Below, piece by piece: positions 25,369 through 34,239 of a DNA stretch of 64,000 nucleotides. The stretch comes from Marvinbryantia formatexigens DSM 14469 (GTDB taxonomy: Bacteria; Bacillota; Clostridia; Lachnospirales; Lachnospiraceae): the NCBI RefSeq assembly GCF_025148285.1, contig NZ_CP102268.1:1488001-1552000 (forward strand), given 5' to 3'. Numbering within the stretch: position 1 is the stretch's first letter; each line of letters starts with the position of its first letter. The notes under the pieces are model-generated. The model made no database searches. It saw only the letters and a program-made list of their open reading frames with translations, and was not told where the DNA came from. Both the position numbers and the translations under genes were made by a program.

Positions 25369-26547
25369 TCAGCAGGATTTTTTTATAAGCGGATAAAAGC
25401 TTTCGCCCTTAATCTGTCCCTTCAGACCAAGCATATCCAGCACGGTCGCGCCGATGTTTGCATAGGTGCTGCCGGTGCCGAGATTCACGCCCGGCTTCAC
25501 CGCCGCGCCGTATACCAGCACCGGAATCTGCTCTCTGGTGTGGTCGGTTCCCGGATAGCCGGGGTCGCAGCCGTGGTCCGCCGTAATAAACAGCACATCG
25601 TCATCGCGCATCCGCTCCATAAACGTGCCGAGCTGCTCATCAAATACCGTCGCAGCATTTGCATAGCCGTCGATATCGTTGCGATGTCCGTAAAGCATAT
25701 CAAAATCCACCAGATTAACAAAGCAGAGACCGTGGAAATCCTCCTTCTGGAATTCCAGCGTCTTTTCCATGCCGTCCACATTGTTTGTGATGGAAACGGT
25801 CCGCTGAATATTTTTTCCGGCAAAGATATCATAGATTTTCCCGACGCCCAGCGTATCCATGCCGTTCTCCGCAATCACATCCATCATCGTCTGCGCGGGC
25901 GGCTCCAGCGAATAATCGTGGCGGTGCGGCGTTCTCGTAAAGTTTCCGGGCGTGCCCACGAACGGTCTGGCAATAACGCGCCCCACGCTGTGCTCGCCCA
26001 TCATAATCTCGCGCGCCTTATGGCAGTAATCGTACAGTGTCTCCAGCGGAACCACATCCTCGTGCGCGGCAATCTGCAGCACACTGTCCGCCGAGGTATA
26101 TACGATCAGACTTCCGGTCTTCATATGCTCTTCCCCGTAATCGGCGATTACCTGCGTGCCGGAATACGGTTTATTGCACAGAATTTTGCGCCCGGTCGCT
26201 TTCTCCAGCTCATCCAGCACCTCCTGCGGAAAACCGTCCGGATAGGTCGGGAGCGGCTTTTCGGAAATAATCCCGGCAATCTCCCAGTGTCCGATGGTGG
26301 TATCCTTCCCGCGCGAAGCCTCCGTAAGTCTGCCGAATGCCCCTTCAAGCGGCGGCTGGTCCGGAACGGGTTCTACGCCGTCAATGCAGAACAGACCGAG
26401 CTTTTTCATGTTCGGCGTATCATATTTCTCCGATTTCCGGATGGTTGCAAGCGTATTTGCGCCCGCATCCCCGAAATCCGCCGCATCCGGCGCATTGCCG
26501 ATGCCGTAGCTGTCCAGTACAATCACAAATACTCTGTTAATATCCAT
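25369..26547 (-). CDS. deoB: Phosphopentomutase
   Basis: 392 residues of the alkaline phosphatase-like metalloenzyme fold. Metal-site segments are VLDSYGIGNAPDA at the N-terminus, the nucleophile region GKDTTIGHWE, and ITADHGCDPGYPGTDHTRE near the C-terminus. It interconverts ribose-1-phosphate/deoxyribose-1-phosphate and the 5-phosphates, linking the phosphorylases to deoC and the pentose phosphate pathway. AAGGAG before the ATG lies in the end of the preceding cytidylate-kinase-like gene, only one base away. Confidence 0.96.
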   Translation of the reverse strand: MDINRVFVIVLDSYGIGNAPDAADFGDAGANTLATIRKSEKYDTPNMKKLGLFCIDGVEPVPDQPPLEGAFGRLTEASRGKDTTIGHWEIAGIISEKPLPTYPDGFPQEVLDELEKATGRKILCNKPYSGTQVIADYGEEHMKTGSLIVYTSADSVLQIAAHEDVVPLETLYDYCHKAREIMMGEHSVGRVIARPFVGTPGNFTRTPHRHDYSLEPPAQTMMDVIAENGMDTLGVGKIYDIFAGKNIQRTVSITNNVDGMEKTLEFQKEDFHGLCFVNLVDFDMLYGHRNDIDGYANAATVFDEQLGTFMERMRDDDVLFITADHGCDPGYPGTDHTREQIPVLVYGAAVKPGVNLGTGSTYANIGATVLDMLGLKGQIKGESFYPLIKKSC

Positions 26548-26548
26548 A

Positions 26549-27178
26549 TCAGTTCAGCTCCTTAAATCTCACATTAATATATGCCTCAATCGCTTCCACA
26601 CATTTTTCAAAGCCCAGTCTGCTGCTGTCCAGGCAAAGGTCGTAGTTTCTGGCGTCGTTCCACTCGCGCCCGGTATAATAATGGTAGAAATCCCCACGGA
26701 ATTTATCCGTTTTCGCAATGAACTTCTCCAGCTCCGCCGTGGACATGGAATTGCGCAGTCTCGCCTGCTCCAGGCAATAATCCTTCGGCGCATGGACAAA
26801 CACGCTCACCACGTTTGTGCGGTCTGTCAGCACAAAATCCGCGCAGCGTCCCACGAACACGCACGGTCCCTTATCGGCGAGGTCGCGGATTACCTTCGCC
26901 TGATAATTAAACAGGTTCTGCGGCGAAGTAAATTCGTCGCTGGACGGCGGCAGAAGCTCTCCGCGGTAAATCTTTTTCGAGATCCCGAACAGGGAACCGT
27001 TTTTCAGCTTCTCGTCTACCTGCCCGAACAGCGTCTCACTGATGCCGCTCATATCGGATGCCATTCTGAGAATGTCTCTTCCATAGCATGGTACGCCATT
27101 CTTCTTCGCATACATTTCCGCGACCGTTTTACCGCCGCTGCCATACTGTCTGGCAACTGTAACAATAATATTGCGCAT
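26549..27178 (-). CDS. Cytidylate kinase-like protein, first gene of the deo operon
   Basis: 209 residues of the cytidylate-kinase-like family. It has an atypical P-loop, ARQYGSGGKTVAE, that keeps a lysine; a GRCADFVL motif; and a C-terminal DLCLDSSRLGFEKCVEAI typical of the group. Real CMP kinases are different in the P-loop and length, so the substrate is open. Its position as first gene of an operon with deoB, pdp and deoC, one base from deoB, suggests a role in nucleoside or pentose salvage. Two related genes lie at 46.2 and 47.0 kb. Confidence 0.85.
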   Translation of the reverse strand: MRNIIVTVARQYGSGGKTVAEMYAKKNGVPCYGRDILRMASDMSGISETLFGQVDEKLKNGSLFGISKKIYRGELLPPSSDEFTSPQNLFNYQAKVIRDLADKGPCVFVGRCADFVLTDRTNVVSVFVHAPKDYCLEQARLRNSMSTAELEKFIAKTDKFRGDFYHYYTGREWNDARNYDLCLDSSRLGFEKCVEAIEAYINVRFKELN

Positions 27179-27214
27179 AATACCCCTCCTTTAGTCACAC
27201 ATTTTTCTATACCC

Positions 27215-27243
27215 AGTATAACCCAACTCGGTCCGCTTCGCAA
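27215..27243 (-). promoter_or_regulatory. Candidate promoter of the kinase-like/deo operon
   Basis: TTGCGA (27243-27238), 17-base spacer, TATACT (27220-27215), about 40 bases before the first start codon. The -35 match is moderate. Confidence 0.5.
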
Positions 27244-27244
27244 C

Positions 27245-27282
27245 AAAGAAAAATAGCTGCCGCGCCATACGGCGGGCAGCTA
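27245..27282 (-). terminator. Terminator of the liv operon
   Basis: TAGCTGCC / GGCAGCTA stem followed by ATTTTTCTTTG on the minus strand, 30 bases after the livF stop. Confidence 0.75.
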
Positions 27283-27311
27283 AATATTGTCCAATGAATT
27301 TCGCGGTATTT

Positions 27312-28022
27312 TTACTCTCCCAGATACGCCTTCTTTATAGAATCGTCGTTGAGCAGCGTCTCCGCTTTGCCCTCTTTTACGATTTTTCCGGTTTCGAGCA
27401 CATAGGCGCGGTCCGCGATGGAGAGCGCTTTTTTCGCATTCTGCTCTACCAGAAGCACGGTCGTGCCGCTGGCGCTCACGCTCTGGATAATGTCGAAGAT
27501 TTCATTTACCAGAATCGGGGAAAGTCCCATCGACGGCTCGTCCATCAGGATGATGCGCGGCTTTGACATCAGCGCGCGGCCCATCGCAAGCATCTGCTGC
27601 TCGCCGCCGGAAAGCGTGCCGGCGGTCTGGTTTTTCCGCTCCTCCAGACGCGGGAAGCGCTTATAGACCTCCGCCAGACTTGCCTCGATCTCATTTTTAT
27701 CTTTTCTGGTGTACGCCCCCATCAACAGGTTCTGATACACCGTAAACTGCGCAAACACGCGGCGTCCCTCCGGCACGTGCGCCATTCCCAGGCTGACGAT
27801 CTTATGCGCCGGAACTTTGGTGAGCTCCTGCCCCTCGAACAGGATGCTGCCCTTTTTCGGGCTCAGAAGACCGGTAATGGTCTGCAGGGTCGTCGTCTTT
27901 CCGGCGCCGTTCGCGCCAATCAGTGCAACGACCTCGCCCTCGTTTACCTCGAAGGAAATTCCCTTGATGGCCTGAATCACGCCGTAAAATACTTCCAGGT
28001 CTTTGATTTCAAGCATTGCCAT
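27312..28022 (-). CDS. livF: Branched-chain amino acid ABC transporter ATPase LivF
   Basis: 236 residues, with Walker A GANGAGKTTTL, signature LSGGEQQML, Walker B IILMDEPS and the LivF-specific MGLSPILVNEIF. It pairs with LivG to power uptake of leucine, isoleucine and valine (or another substrate of the family). It is the last gene of livHMGF, 14 bases after livG. Confidence 0.95.
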   Translation of the reverse strand: MAMLEIKDLEVFYGVIQAIKGISFEVNEGEVVALIGANGAGKTTTLQTITGLLSPKKGSILFEGQELTKVPAHKIVSLGMAHVPEGRRVFAQFTVYQNLLMGAYTRKDKNEIEASLAEVYKRFPRLEERKNQTAGTLSGGEQQMLAMGRALMSKPRIILMDEPSMGLSPILVNEIFDIIQSVSASGTTVLLVEQNAKKALSIADRAYVLETGKIVKEGKAETLLNDDSIKKAYLGE

Positions 28023-28036
28023 GTCCCATTTCCCTC

Positions 28037-28795
28037 CTATTCTCCAAGATATGCCGTGATAACCTGCGGATTGCTCAGAACCTCCGCCGTTTTGCCCTGA
28101 CAGAGCACCTGTCCGAAATTCAGTACCGTCAGCTCCTCGCAGATACCGGAAACCAGCTTCATGTCGTGCTCTATCAGAAGAATCGTCATATCAAAATTAT
28201 CGCGCACAAAATGAATGGTCTTCATCAGCTCCGCCGTTTCATTGGGGTTCATACCTGCCGCCGGTTCGTCGAGCAGCAGCAGCTTTGGCTCCGTCGCCAT
28301 TGCGCGGGCAATCTCCAGCTTACGCTGTTTTCCGTAAGGAAGATTGGACGCCAGATACTCCGCCTCGCCGTCCAGCCCGAACACCTTCAGCAGCTCCATC
28401 GCCTTTTCGTTCATTTCCTTCTCTTTCCGGAAATAGGACGGCAGACGCAAAATGCCGGCAAGTGTGGAATATTTATAATGATTGTGCAGTCCGACCTTTA
28501 CATTGTCGAGCACCGTCATCGCGCCGAAAAGGCGGATATTCTGGAAGGTTCGCGCAATTCCGGCTTCGTTAATCTCAATCGTGTTTTTTCCGGTGATATC
28601 CTCGCCGTCCAGGCGGATCACACCCTCGGTCGGCTTATAAACGCCCGTCAGCAGATTGAAAATCGTCGTTTTTCCGGCGCCGTTCGGTCCGATAAGACCG
28701 TACAGACGTCCCTTTTCTATCGAAACATGAAAGCCATCCACCGCACGGAGACCGCCAAACTGGATTGACAGATTATTTACCTCAAGCATTGCCAT
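28037..28795 (-). CDS. livG: Branched-chain amino acid ABC transporter ATPase LivG
   Basis: 252 residues: Walker A GPNGAGKTTIF, the LivG insert with EAGIARTFQNIRLF, signature region LPYGKQRKLEIARAMA, Walker B LLLLDEPAAGMNP, and IEHDMKLV. It lies one base after livM and 14 bases before livF. Confidence 0.95.
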   Translation of the reverse strand: MAMLEVNNLSIQFGGLRAVDGFHVSIEKGRLYGLIGPNGAGKTTIFNLLTGVYKPTEGVIRLDGEDITGKNTIEINEAGIARTFQNIRLFGAMTVLDNVKVGLHNHYKYSTLAGILRLPSYFRKEKEMNEKAMELLKVFGLDGEAEYLASNLPYGKQRKLEIARAMATEPKLLLLDEPAAGMNPNETAELMKTIHFVRDNFDMTILLIEHDMKLVSGICEELTVLNFGQVLCQGKTAEVLSNPQVITAYLGE

Positions 28796-28796
28796 T

Positions 28797-29879
28797 TTAA
28801 GCCGCCTCCTTTTTCTTTCCTGCGCCCTTCAGCTTCTCCAGCATACGGCTTCTCCAGTTGCGTGCCGCCGGCGCCCAGTTAAACAGCATCATGACAATCA
28901 GCACGACCGCGTAAATCAGCATACGGTAGTTGGAGAATCCGCGCAGCAGCTCCGGAAGCGCATACAGAATAATCGTCGCGATAATCGAACCGCGCAGATT
29001 TCCGATGCCGCCCAGCACGACGTATACCAGAATCAGAATCGACAGGTTATAGTCGAAGGTGGAAACCTTCAGCATGGAGAGGTTGTGCGCATAAAGCACT
29101 CCCGCCACGCCGGCAAGCGCCGCCGAAATGGTGAACGCCATCAGCTTGTACTTCGTTACACTGATACCAACGGATTCCGCCGCGATACGGTTGTCTCTCG
29201 TGGACATAATCGCGCGCCCGCTCCTGGAATTTACCAGATTCTGTACGATAAACAGCGTAATCAAGATCAGTACCACGCCTATCGGGAAAAAGTAATCCTT
29301 AATATCTTTATACAGGGTCGCCGTGCCGGAAATACCGAGCGCGCCCTTCATAATCTGTTTGCCGCCCGCAGCCAGATTCAGTCCGGCGGAGCTTGTCGCC
29401 ACATGCAGACCGTTTTCGTCCACACCCACATACAGCACGTTAATCAGATTTTTGATAATCTCTCCAAACGCCAGCGTGACGATAGCCAGATAGTCGCCGC
29501 GCAGACGCAGAACCGGAATACCGATTAAGATACCGAAAACCGCCGCCACCGCCGCGCCGACCAGAATCGCCAGAATCAGTCTCGGCACCGACGGGAGCGT
29601 CTCCGCAAATACATTGGAAAACAGCGCGCTGGAATACGCGCCCACGCACATAAACCCGGCATGTCCCAGACTGAGCTCGCCCGAAAATCCGACCACCAGA
29701 TTCAGTGAAACAGCCGCAATCGTATAAACGCAGAGCGGAACCAAAAGTCCCGTAATCAGTCTTGACAGATTCCCCGTCGCAGAAAGTGTCTGGACAACGA
29801 TGAAAATAACAATCACCATTGCATATGTGATATAATTATTTTTTGATGTCTTACTCATACCTTTTTTCATATCTGTCAC
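28797..29879 (-). CDS. livM: Branched-chain amino acid ABC transporter permease LivM
   Basis: 360 residues with about nine membrane helices and the family motif LRGDYLAIVTLAFGEI, plus SVGISVTKYKLMAF (EAA-like coupling region) and GGIGNLRGSI. The C-terminus is Lys-rich. It follows livH without a gap. Confidence 0.94.
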   Translation of the reverse strand: MTDMKKGMSKTSKNNYITYAMVIVIFIVVQTLSATGNLSRLITGLLVPLCVYTIAAVSLNLVVGFSGELSLGHAGFMCVGAYSSALFSNVFAETLPSVPRLILAILVGAAVAAVFGILIGIPVLRLRGDYLAIVTLAFGEIIKNLINVLYVGVDENGLHVATSSAGLNLAAGGKQIMKGALGISGTATLYKDIKDYFFPIGVVLILITLFIVQNLVNSRSGRAIMSTRDNRIAAESVGISVTKYKLMAFTISAALAGVAGVLYAHNLSMLKVSTFDYNLSILILVYVVLGGIGNLRGSIIATIILYALPELLRGFSNYRMLIYAVVLIVMMLFNWAPAARNWRSRMLEKLKGAGKKKEAA

Positions 29880-30764
29880 CTACACCTTCTCCTGTATATT
29901 CCTGCCAAACAGACCGGTCGGTTTTACAAGCAGCACAACGATCAGCACTGCAAACACGATTGCGTCCGCCACCTGGGAAGAAATATAGGCTTTTCCGAAA
30001 ATCTCAATCACGCCCAGCAGAATACCGCCAATCATCGCTCCCGGAATCGAGCCGATGCCGCCGAATACCGCCGCCACAAACGCCTTGATGCCGGGCATCG
30101 CGCCGGTGTAGGGCGTAAGCGTCGGATATGCCGAGCAGAGAAGCAGGCCGGCAATCGCCGCCAGTCCGGAGCCAATCGCAAAGGTCAGGGAAATCGTCGA
30201 GTTTACGTTTACACCCATAAGCTGCGCCGCGTCCCGGTCCTCTGAAACCGCCTGCATGGCGCGTCCCGGCTTCGTCTTATTTACAAAGAAGGTAAGCGCG
30301 CACATAATGATAATACATGCGGCGATGGTAACGATCGTGATTCCCTTGATCGTGAGCTGTCCGTCAAACAGAACCAGCGTCGGAACATCTATCACCGTCA
30401 CGAAGCTCTTCGCATCCGCACCGAAAATCAGCAGCGCCAGATTCTGGAGCAGGTAGCTGACGCCGATCGCCGTGATCAGCACCGCCAGATTCGACGACGC
30501 TTTTCTGAGCGGGCGATAGGCTACCGCCTCAATCACAACGCCGAGCACCGTACACAATACAACAGCCAGCAGGATAGACAGCAGCGGAGATAACCCGGCT
30601 TTTGTGACCGCCGTCAGAATCACAAACGCGCCGACCATAATGACGTCTCCATGCGCAAAATTCAGCATCTTCGCGATGCCGTACACCATAGTATAGCCCA
30701 GGGCAATGATTGCGTAAATACTGCCCAGACTGATGCCGTCTTTTAAATAGGAAATAAAAGTCAT
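29880..30764 (-). CDS. livH: Branched-chain amino acid ABC transporter permease LivH
   Basis: 294 residues, about eight membrane helices, with GSIYAIIALGYTMVYGI and NFAHGDVIMVGAF at the N-terminus, the coupling region VSEDRDAAQLMGVN and GGIGSIPGAMIGG. It is separated from the binding-protein gene by a strong terminator. Confidence 0.94.
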   Translation of the reverse strand: MTFISYLKDGISLGSIYAIIALGYTMVYGIAKMLNFAHGDVIMVGAFVILTAVTKAGLSPLLSILLAVVLCTVLGVVIEAVAYRPLRKASSNLAVLITAIGVSYLLQNLALLIFGADAKSFVTVIDVPTLVLFDGQLTIKGITIVTIAACIIIMCALTFFVNKTKPGRAMQAVSEDRDAAQLMGVNVNSTISLTFAIGSGLAAIAGLLLCSAYPTLTPYTGAMPGIKAFVAAVFGGIGSIPGAMIGGILLGVIEIFGKAYISSQVADAIVFAVLIVVLLVKPTGLFGRNIQEKV

Positions 30765-30806
30765 AGTACACCTCTTAAATATTCTGTAAAAAAGAATCCG
30801 TGAGCA

Positions 30807-30854
30807 TTTTTTGTCTTACAGGAAATCCGCCAAAGTCTCCTGTAAGACAAAAAA
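30807..30854. terminator. Strong bidirectional terminator between the binding-protein gene and livH
   Basis: A perfect 17-bp inverted repeat (arms 30807-30823 and 30838-30854, ends TTTTTT/AAAAAA). A weaker second hairpin (ACGGTGCC / GGTACCGT) is at 30863-30890. They lie in the 193-base gap and would lower transcription of the permease genes relative to the binding protein. Confidence 0.85.
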
Positions 30855-30957
30855 GCAGAGAGACGGTGCCCTCTCACAGGTACCGTCCCCCCGTTTCTTA
30901 AACGGCAATCCCCTGCTGTCAGGGAAGTGTCTTTTACATCAAAACACTGCGGAAATA

Positions 30958-32112
30958 TTACTGCATCATTTCATAAACGCCATCTTTGATCACAACAGCC
31001 TTCGGCTCCTTATCGCACTCGCCGTCCTCGGTCCATTTTGCTGCACCGGTAAGACCGTCGATCTCAATGTTCAGCATGGAAGCGGACATTGCCGCGCTGA
31101 TGTCCTCGTTGGACATATCCGGTGTGATGCCTGCATCGTTTGCTGCTGCCTGCATAGCGTAAATTACATCGTAAGCGTCTGCTGCAAACTGGTTCGGTGT
31201 CTCGCCGTTGTTTGCCTCGCCGTATGCGGTTACGAAGTTTACAGTCGCCTCATCCTCTGCGGTTGCGGAGAACGGTGTCAGAAGCATAACGCCCTCAGCC
31301 AGAGAGGTATCGAAGTTTTCTACAGAAAGGATACCATCCATACCATCTACACCAAAGAAAGTAACATCAAGCTGTGCATCTGCCGCCTGCTGCAGGATCA
31401 GCGCACAGTCAGAGTAGTAGTTCGGCAGGAACAGAAGCTCTGCGCCGCTGTCTTTGATCTTGGAGATCTGTACGGAGAAGTCTGTGTTGCTGTCTGTGGT
31501 GTATGCTTCGTCTGCAACGATTTCCAGACCATATTCCGGAGCCGCCTCTACAAATGCATCATGAATACCTACGTTGTAGTCTGTGGATGAATCATACAAA
31601 ATTGCAATCTTGGTAGCAAGTCCGTTTTCAGAAATATACTGTGCAGATTTGGAACCCTGCATCGGGTCCGTGAAGCACATACGGAACTCGTTGGAGCCTG
31701 CTGTGATACAGTCTACCGCACTTCCGGACGGAGTGAACAGGAAGGTGCTCTCTGCCGCCTCAGCGCCTACTGCGATGCAGGCACCGGAGGTAACGGTACC
31801 GCAGAGCATCTGCATACCCTTGTCCAGAAGGTCGTTGTAAGCATTTACTGCCTTTTCTCCATCGCCCTGGTCATCGCCTGCGTCCAGAAGCTCAACCTGG
31901 TAGCCATTGAAGCCGCCGTTTGCATTTACTTCGTCGATGGCAATCTTTGCCGCATTATATACATTCGTGCCGTACTGTGCATAGTCGCCTGTCATCGGTC
32001 CGATAACGCCAATCTTGAAGGTACCTTCTTCCGCTGCTGCCGGTACTGTCAGAGCACCTGCGACCATAGCCGCTGCCATAGCAACGCTGACTGCTTTGTT
32101 CAATTTTTTCAT
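30958..32112 (-). CDS. livJ: Branched-chain amino acid ABC transporter substrate-binding protein
   Basis: 384 residues from ATG 32112, chosen because GGAGG is eight bases upstream; upstream in-frame codons are too close. A signal peptide (about 1-24) ends in AAAEEG; no lipobox Cys is visible. It is a type I periplasmic-binding-fold protein with IGVIGPMTGDYAQYG, NANGGFNGYQVELLDAGDDQGD and a conserved CGTVTSGACIA serine/threonine ligand loop. Substrate among aliphatic amino acids is not certain. Inverted ATGCCTTAT (32158-32166) and ATAAGGCAT (32201-32209) flank the -35 region and may be an operator. Confidence 0.92.
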   Translation of the reverse strand: MKKLNKAVSVAMAAAMVAGALTVPAAAEEGTFKIGVIGPMTGDYAQYGTNVYNAAKIAIDEVNANGGFNGYQVELLDAGDDQGDGEKAVNAYNDLLDKGMQMLCGTVTSGACIAVGAEAAESTFLFTPSGSAVDCITAGSNEFRMCFTDPMQGSKSAQYISENGLATKIAILYDSSTDYNVGIHDAFVEAAPEYGLEIVADEAYTTDSNTDFSVQISKIKDSGAELLFLPNYYSDCALILQQAADAQLDVTFFGVDGMDGILSVENFDTSLAEGVMLLTPFSATAEDEATVNFVTAYGEANNGETPNQFAADAYDVIYAMQAAANDAGITPDMSNEDISAAMSASMLNIEIDGLTGAAKWTEDGECDKEPKAVVIKDGVYEMMQ

Positions 32113-32145
32113 AATCATATCCTCCTTTATCAATTTGTGATTAAT

Positions 32146-32173
32146 GATATACCCGCAATGCCTTATTTGTCAA
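32146..32173 (-). promoter_or_regulatory. Promoter of the binding-protein gene
   Basis: TTGACA (32173-32168), 16-base spacer, TATATC (32151-32146), 33 bases before the ATG. Confidence 0.7.
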
Positions 32174-32230
32174 TGTTTTTTTCGCTTCCTTATCATGGAT
32201 ATAAGGCATTACAGCCATTTATTTTCTTGA

Positions 32231-32661
32231 TGCCAGGGTGCAGAAAGTCATACATCCCATGCTTGCATGGGAATGGATGACTTTGGCGCCCGCGAAACAT
32301 GAGAAAGTAGCCATTTTTCACAGAAAAATGTGCGAATTTCGAATGTTTCCAGGATTTCGGGAGTGCGCAGCACGGAGAAATCCGCAGGCATCAGGATTTC
32401 CACTGCCAGGGTGCAAAAAGTCATACATCCCATGCCTGCATGGGAATGGATGACTTTGGCGCCCGCGAAACATGAGAAAGCAGCCATTTTTCGCAGAAAA
32501 ATGTGCGAATTTCGAATGTTTCCAGGATTTCGGGAGTGCGCAGCACGGAGAAATCCGCAGGCATCAGGATTTCCACTGCCAGGGTGCAGAAAGTCATACA
32601 TCCCATGCCTGCATGGGAATGGATGACTTTGGCGCCCGCGAAACATGAGAAAGCAGCCATT
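32231..32661. repeat. 173-bp tandem repeat, about 2.5 copies, each with a hairpin
   Basis: Units start at 32231, 32404 and 32577 (third one truncated after about 85 bases at the end of the GtrII-like gene). They differ at only a few positions. Each holds a 35-base imperfect hairpin, GTCATACATCCCATGC / GCATGGGAATGGATGAC (32247-32281, 32420-32454, 32593-32627). Short open frames run through both strands because of repetition but lack ribosome sites and vary with copy number, so no gene is called in this stretch. Confidence 0.92.
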
Positions 32662-32664
32662 TTC

Positions 32665-34236
32665 CTACTCTCCCATATTCACCGCATACCATTTTCCGGT
32701 CGGCTCCGACAGGTACACCACGATCACATCCTCCAGCTCCACAATGCCGCCCTCCTGCGGCCAGATATGCATTTCCGCTGTCTGCTCCAGCGCCTCTGCG
32801 AGCTGCTGTCCGTCCGCCTGCTGCACCGCGTAACCCCTGGTCTGCAGAAAATCACATATTCTGGAATTGTTGCCGTCGTCCCACGAAAAGAAGGAACCGC
32901 CCAGCGTACAGGATTCCAGAACCGGCAGCTCATCTGGCGCAATCATACCGATAAACGCGACCGGCTTTTCGTGATAGTCCATCCCTGCCGCCTGGATATC
33001 GTACATAATCTGAGCGGCAGCCGTGCAGTCCTTCTCGTACACAATGCTGCTGTAATAGTAAATCAGATTCATGTTGCGCGCATTCAGGAACAAAAGATAA
33101 CCGCCAAGTACCATTACCGCCTTTTTCAGAAACGGCCTCTTTATCGTCTGCAGAATAATAAACATCTGGACAGCGCCCGTCAGTGGAAGCGCAGGCAGCA
33201 TCCTGCCGTGCGTTTTGTAGGTCGCCAGCGCCAGATAGAGCACAAAAGGCGCCACGCAGAGCGCAACTGTATAAAACAGAATTCCCGCCTTTTTCTTCCA
33301 GCCCTTCTGCCGGATAAACAGGAAAACCGCGCAGATTACAAAAAGAATGGAAAGTACGCGGATGACGCTTCCCCCGTAGATATATTCCCCCTGAAACGGA
33401 ATTGCAAAAGAAACGCGTCCGATATTAGCGACCGCCAGCGCCAACGCCAGCTTCCAGTCTCCGTCCGCCCAGCCGTTATAGTTATCTCCAAGATAACCGG
33501 CAGAGCCAAACAGAAGTCCCAGAAGGAAATTGATGATGTAATAAGCCGCAACAGACGCCGCGCAGATGGCGGCGCAGGTAAGGATAGTGCGCCGGAAATA
33601 TCCCGCCGGACCGGTCTTTTCTGCCGCGCCGGGCGTTTCCGCTTTCCCGCCGCACAGCCGCAGATAATCCAGCAGGCACTGTGCCACTACCGCCGTCACA
33701 TACACGCAGACCATTGCCTGGAAGGTGGCAACACCGTAAAGCAAAAGAAGAAACGCATACATGGCATCCTTCTTTCTTTTCTGCTCCAGAAAGCGCCTGC
33801 TGAATACAAAGCCCGCCGCCGTCGCCGTCATGGCAATGCCCACCTGCAGGTCAAACATGGAAAACGCCATGATTTCCCCTACCACAAAGGGCAGTGAGGA
33901 ATAATACGCGCAGAAGAAAAATACCTGCCACTCCTTCGGCCGCTCTCTTTCCAGAAGCGCATACGCAAAAATCACGCCCGATGCGTTCCAGAAAAGAATC
34001 GCCAGAAAATCCCACAAAAACGGGGCAAAATTGCCGTCGACTGTAAATATCAGATTAAACAGCCAGATGGCAAATCTCCCCTGTAAAATCCAGAGCGCGC
34101 TCGGCTCTGACGCCAGAATCCACGTTTCATCGTCTATGCAGAGTGTAAAATGCGTCAGCATAAACCCGAAGCACACGAAGGAAAACGCCAGCGAGCCGAT
34201 GAGCGCCCGTTTATATTTTTTCGTAAACCCAATCAT
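32665..34236 (-). CDS. GtrII-like membrane glucosyltransferase-domain protein
   Basis: 523 residues with about 11 membrane helices. The first loop after helix 1 has IDDETW and a following WILQGRF, the pattern of the glucosyltransferase GtrII family (phage O-antigen glucosylation and Gram-positive relatives), where an acidic pair in loop 1 is catalytic. The C-terminal 100 residues are soluble. It begins three bases after the proS stop and its own 3' end runs into the 173-bp repeats. Likely role: glucosylation of a wall or surface polymer; acceptor unknown. Confidence 0.75.
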   Translation of the reverse strand: MIGFTKKYKRALIGSLAFSFVCFGFMLTHFTLCIDDETWILASEPSALWILQGRFAIWLFNLIFTVDGNFAPFLWDFLAILFWNASGVIFAYALLERERPKEWQVFFFCAYYSSLPFVVGEIMAFSMFDLQVGIAMTATAAGFVFSRRFLEQKRKKDAMYAFLLLLYGVATFQAMVCVYVTAVVAQCLLDYLRLCGGKAETPGAAEKTGPAGYFRRTILTCAAICAASVAAYYIINFLLGLLFGSAGYLGDNYNGWADGDWKLALALAVANIGRVSFAIPFQGEYIYGGSVIRVLSILFVICAVFLFIRQKGWKKKAGILFYTVALCVAPFVLYLALATYKTHGRMLPALPLTGAVQMFIILQTIKRPFLKKAVMVLGGYLLFLNARNMNLIYYYSSIVYEKDCTAAAQIMYDIQAAGMDYHEKPVAFIGMIAPDELPVLESCTLGGSFFSWDDGNNSRICDFLQTRGYAVQQADGQQLAEALEQTAEMHIWPQEGGIVELEDVIVVYLSEPTGKWYAVNMGE

Positions 34237-34239
34237 TGT

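Noticed and set aside
32238-32660. Several 70-130-codon frames on both strands in the 173-bp repeats
   Set aside because: Frames repeat with the units, lack ribosome sites and are unlike any protein family; repeats explain them.
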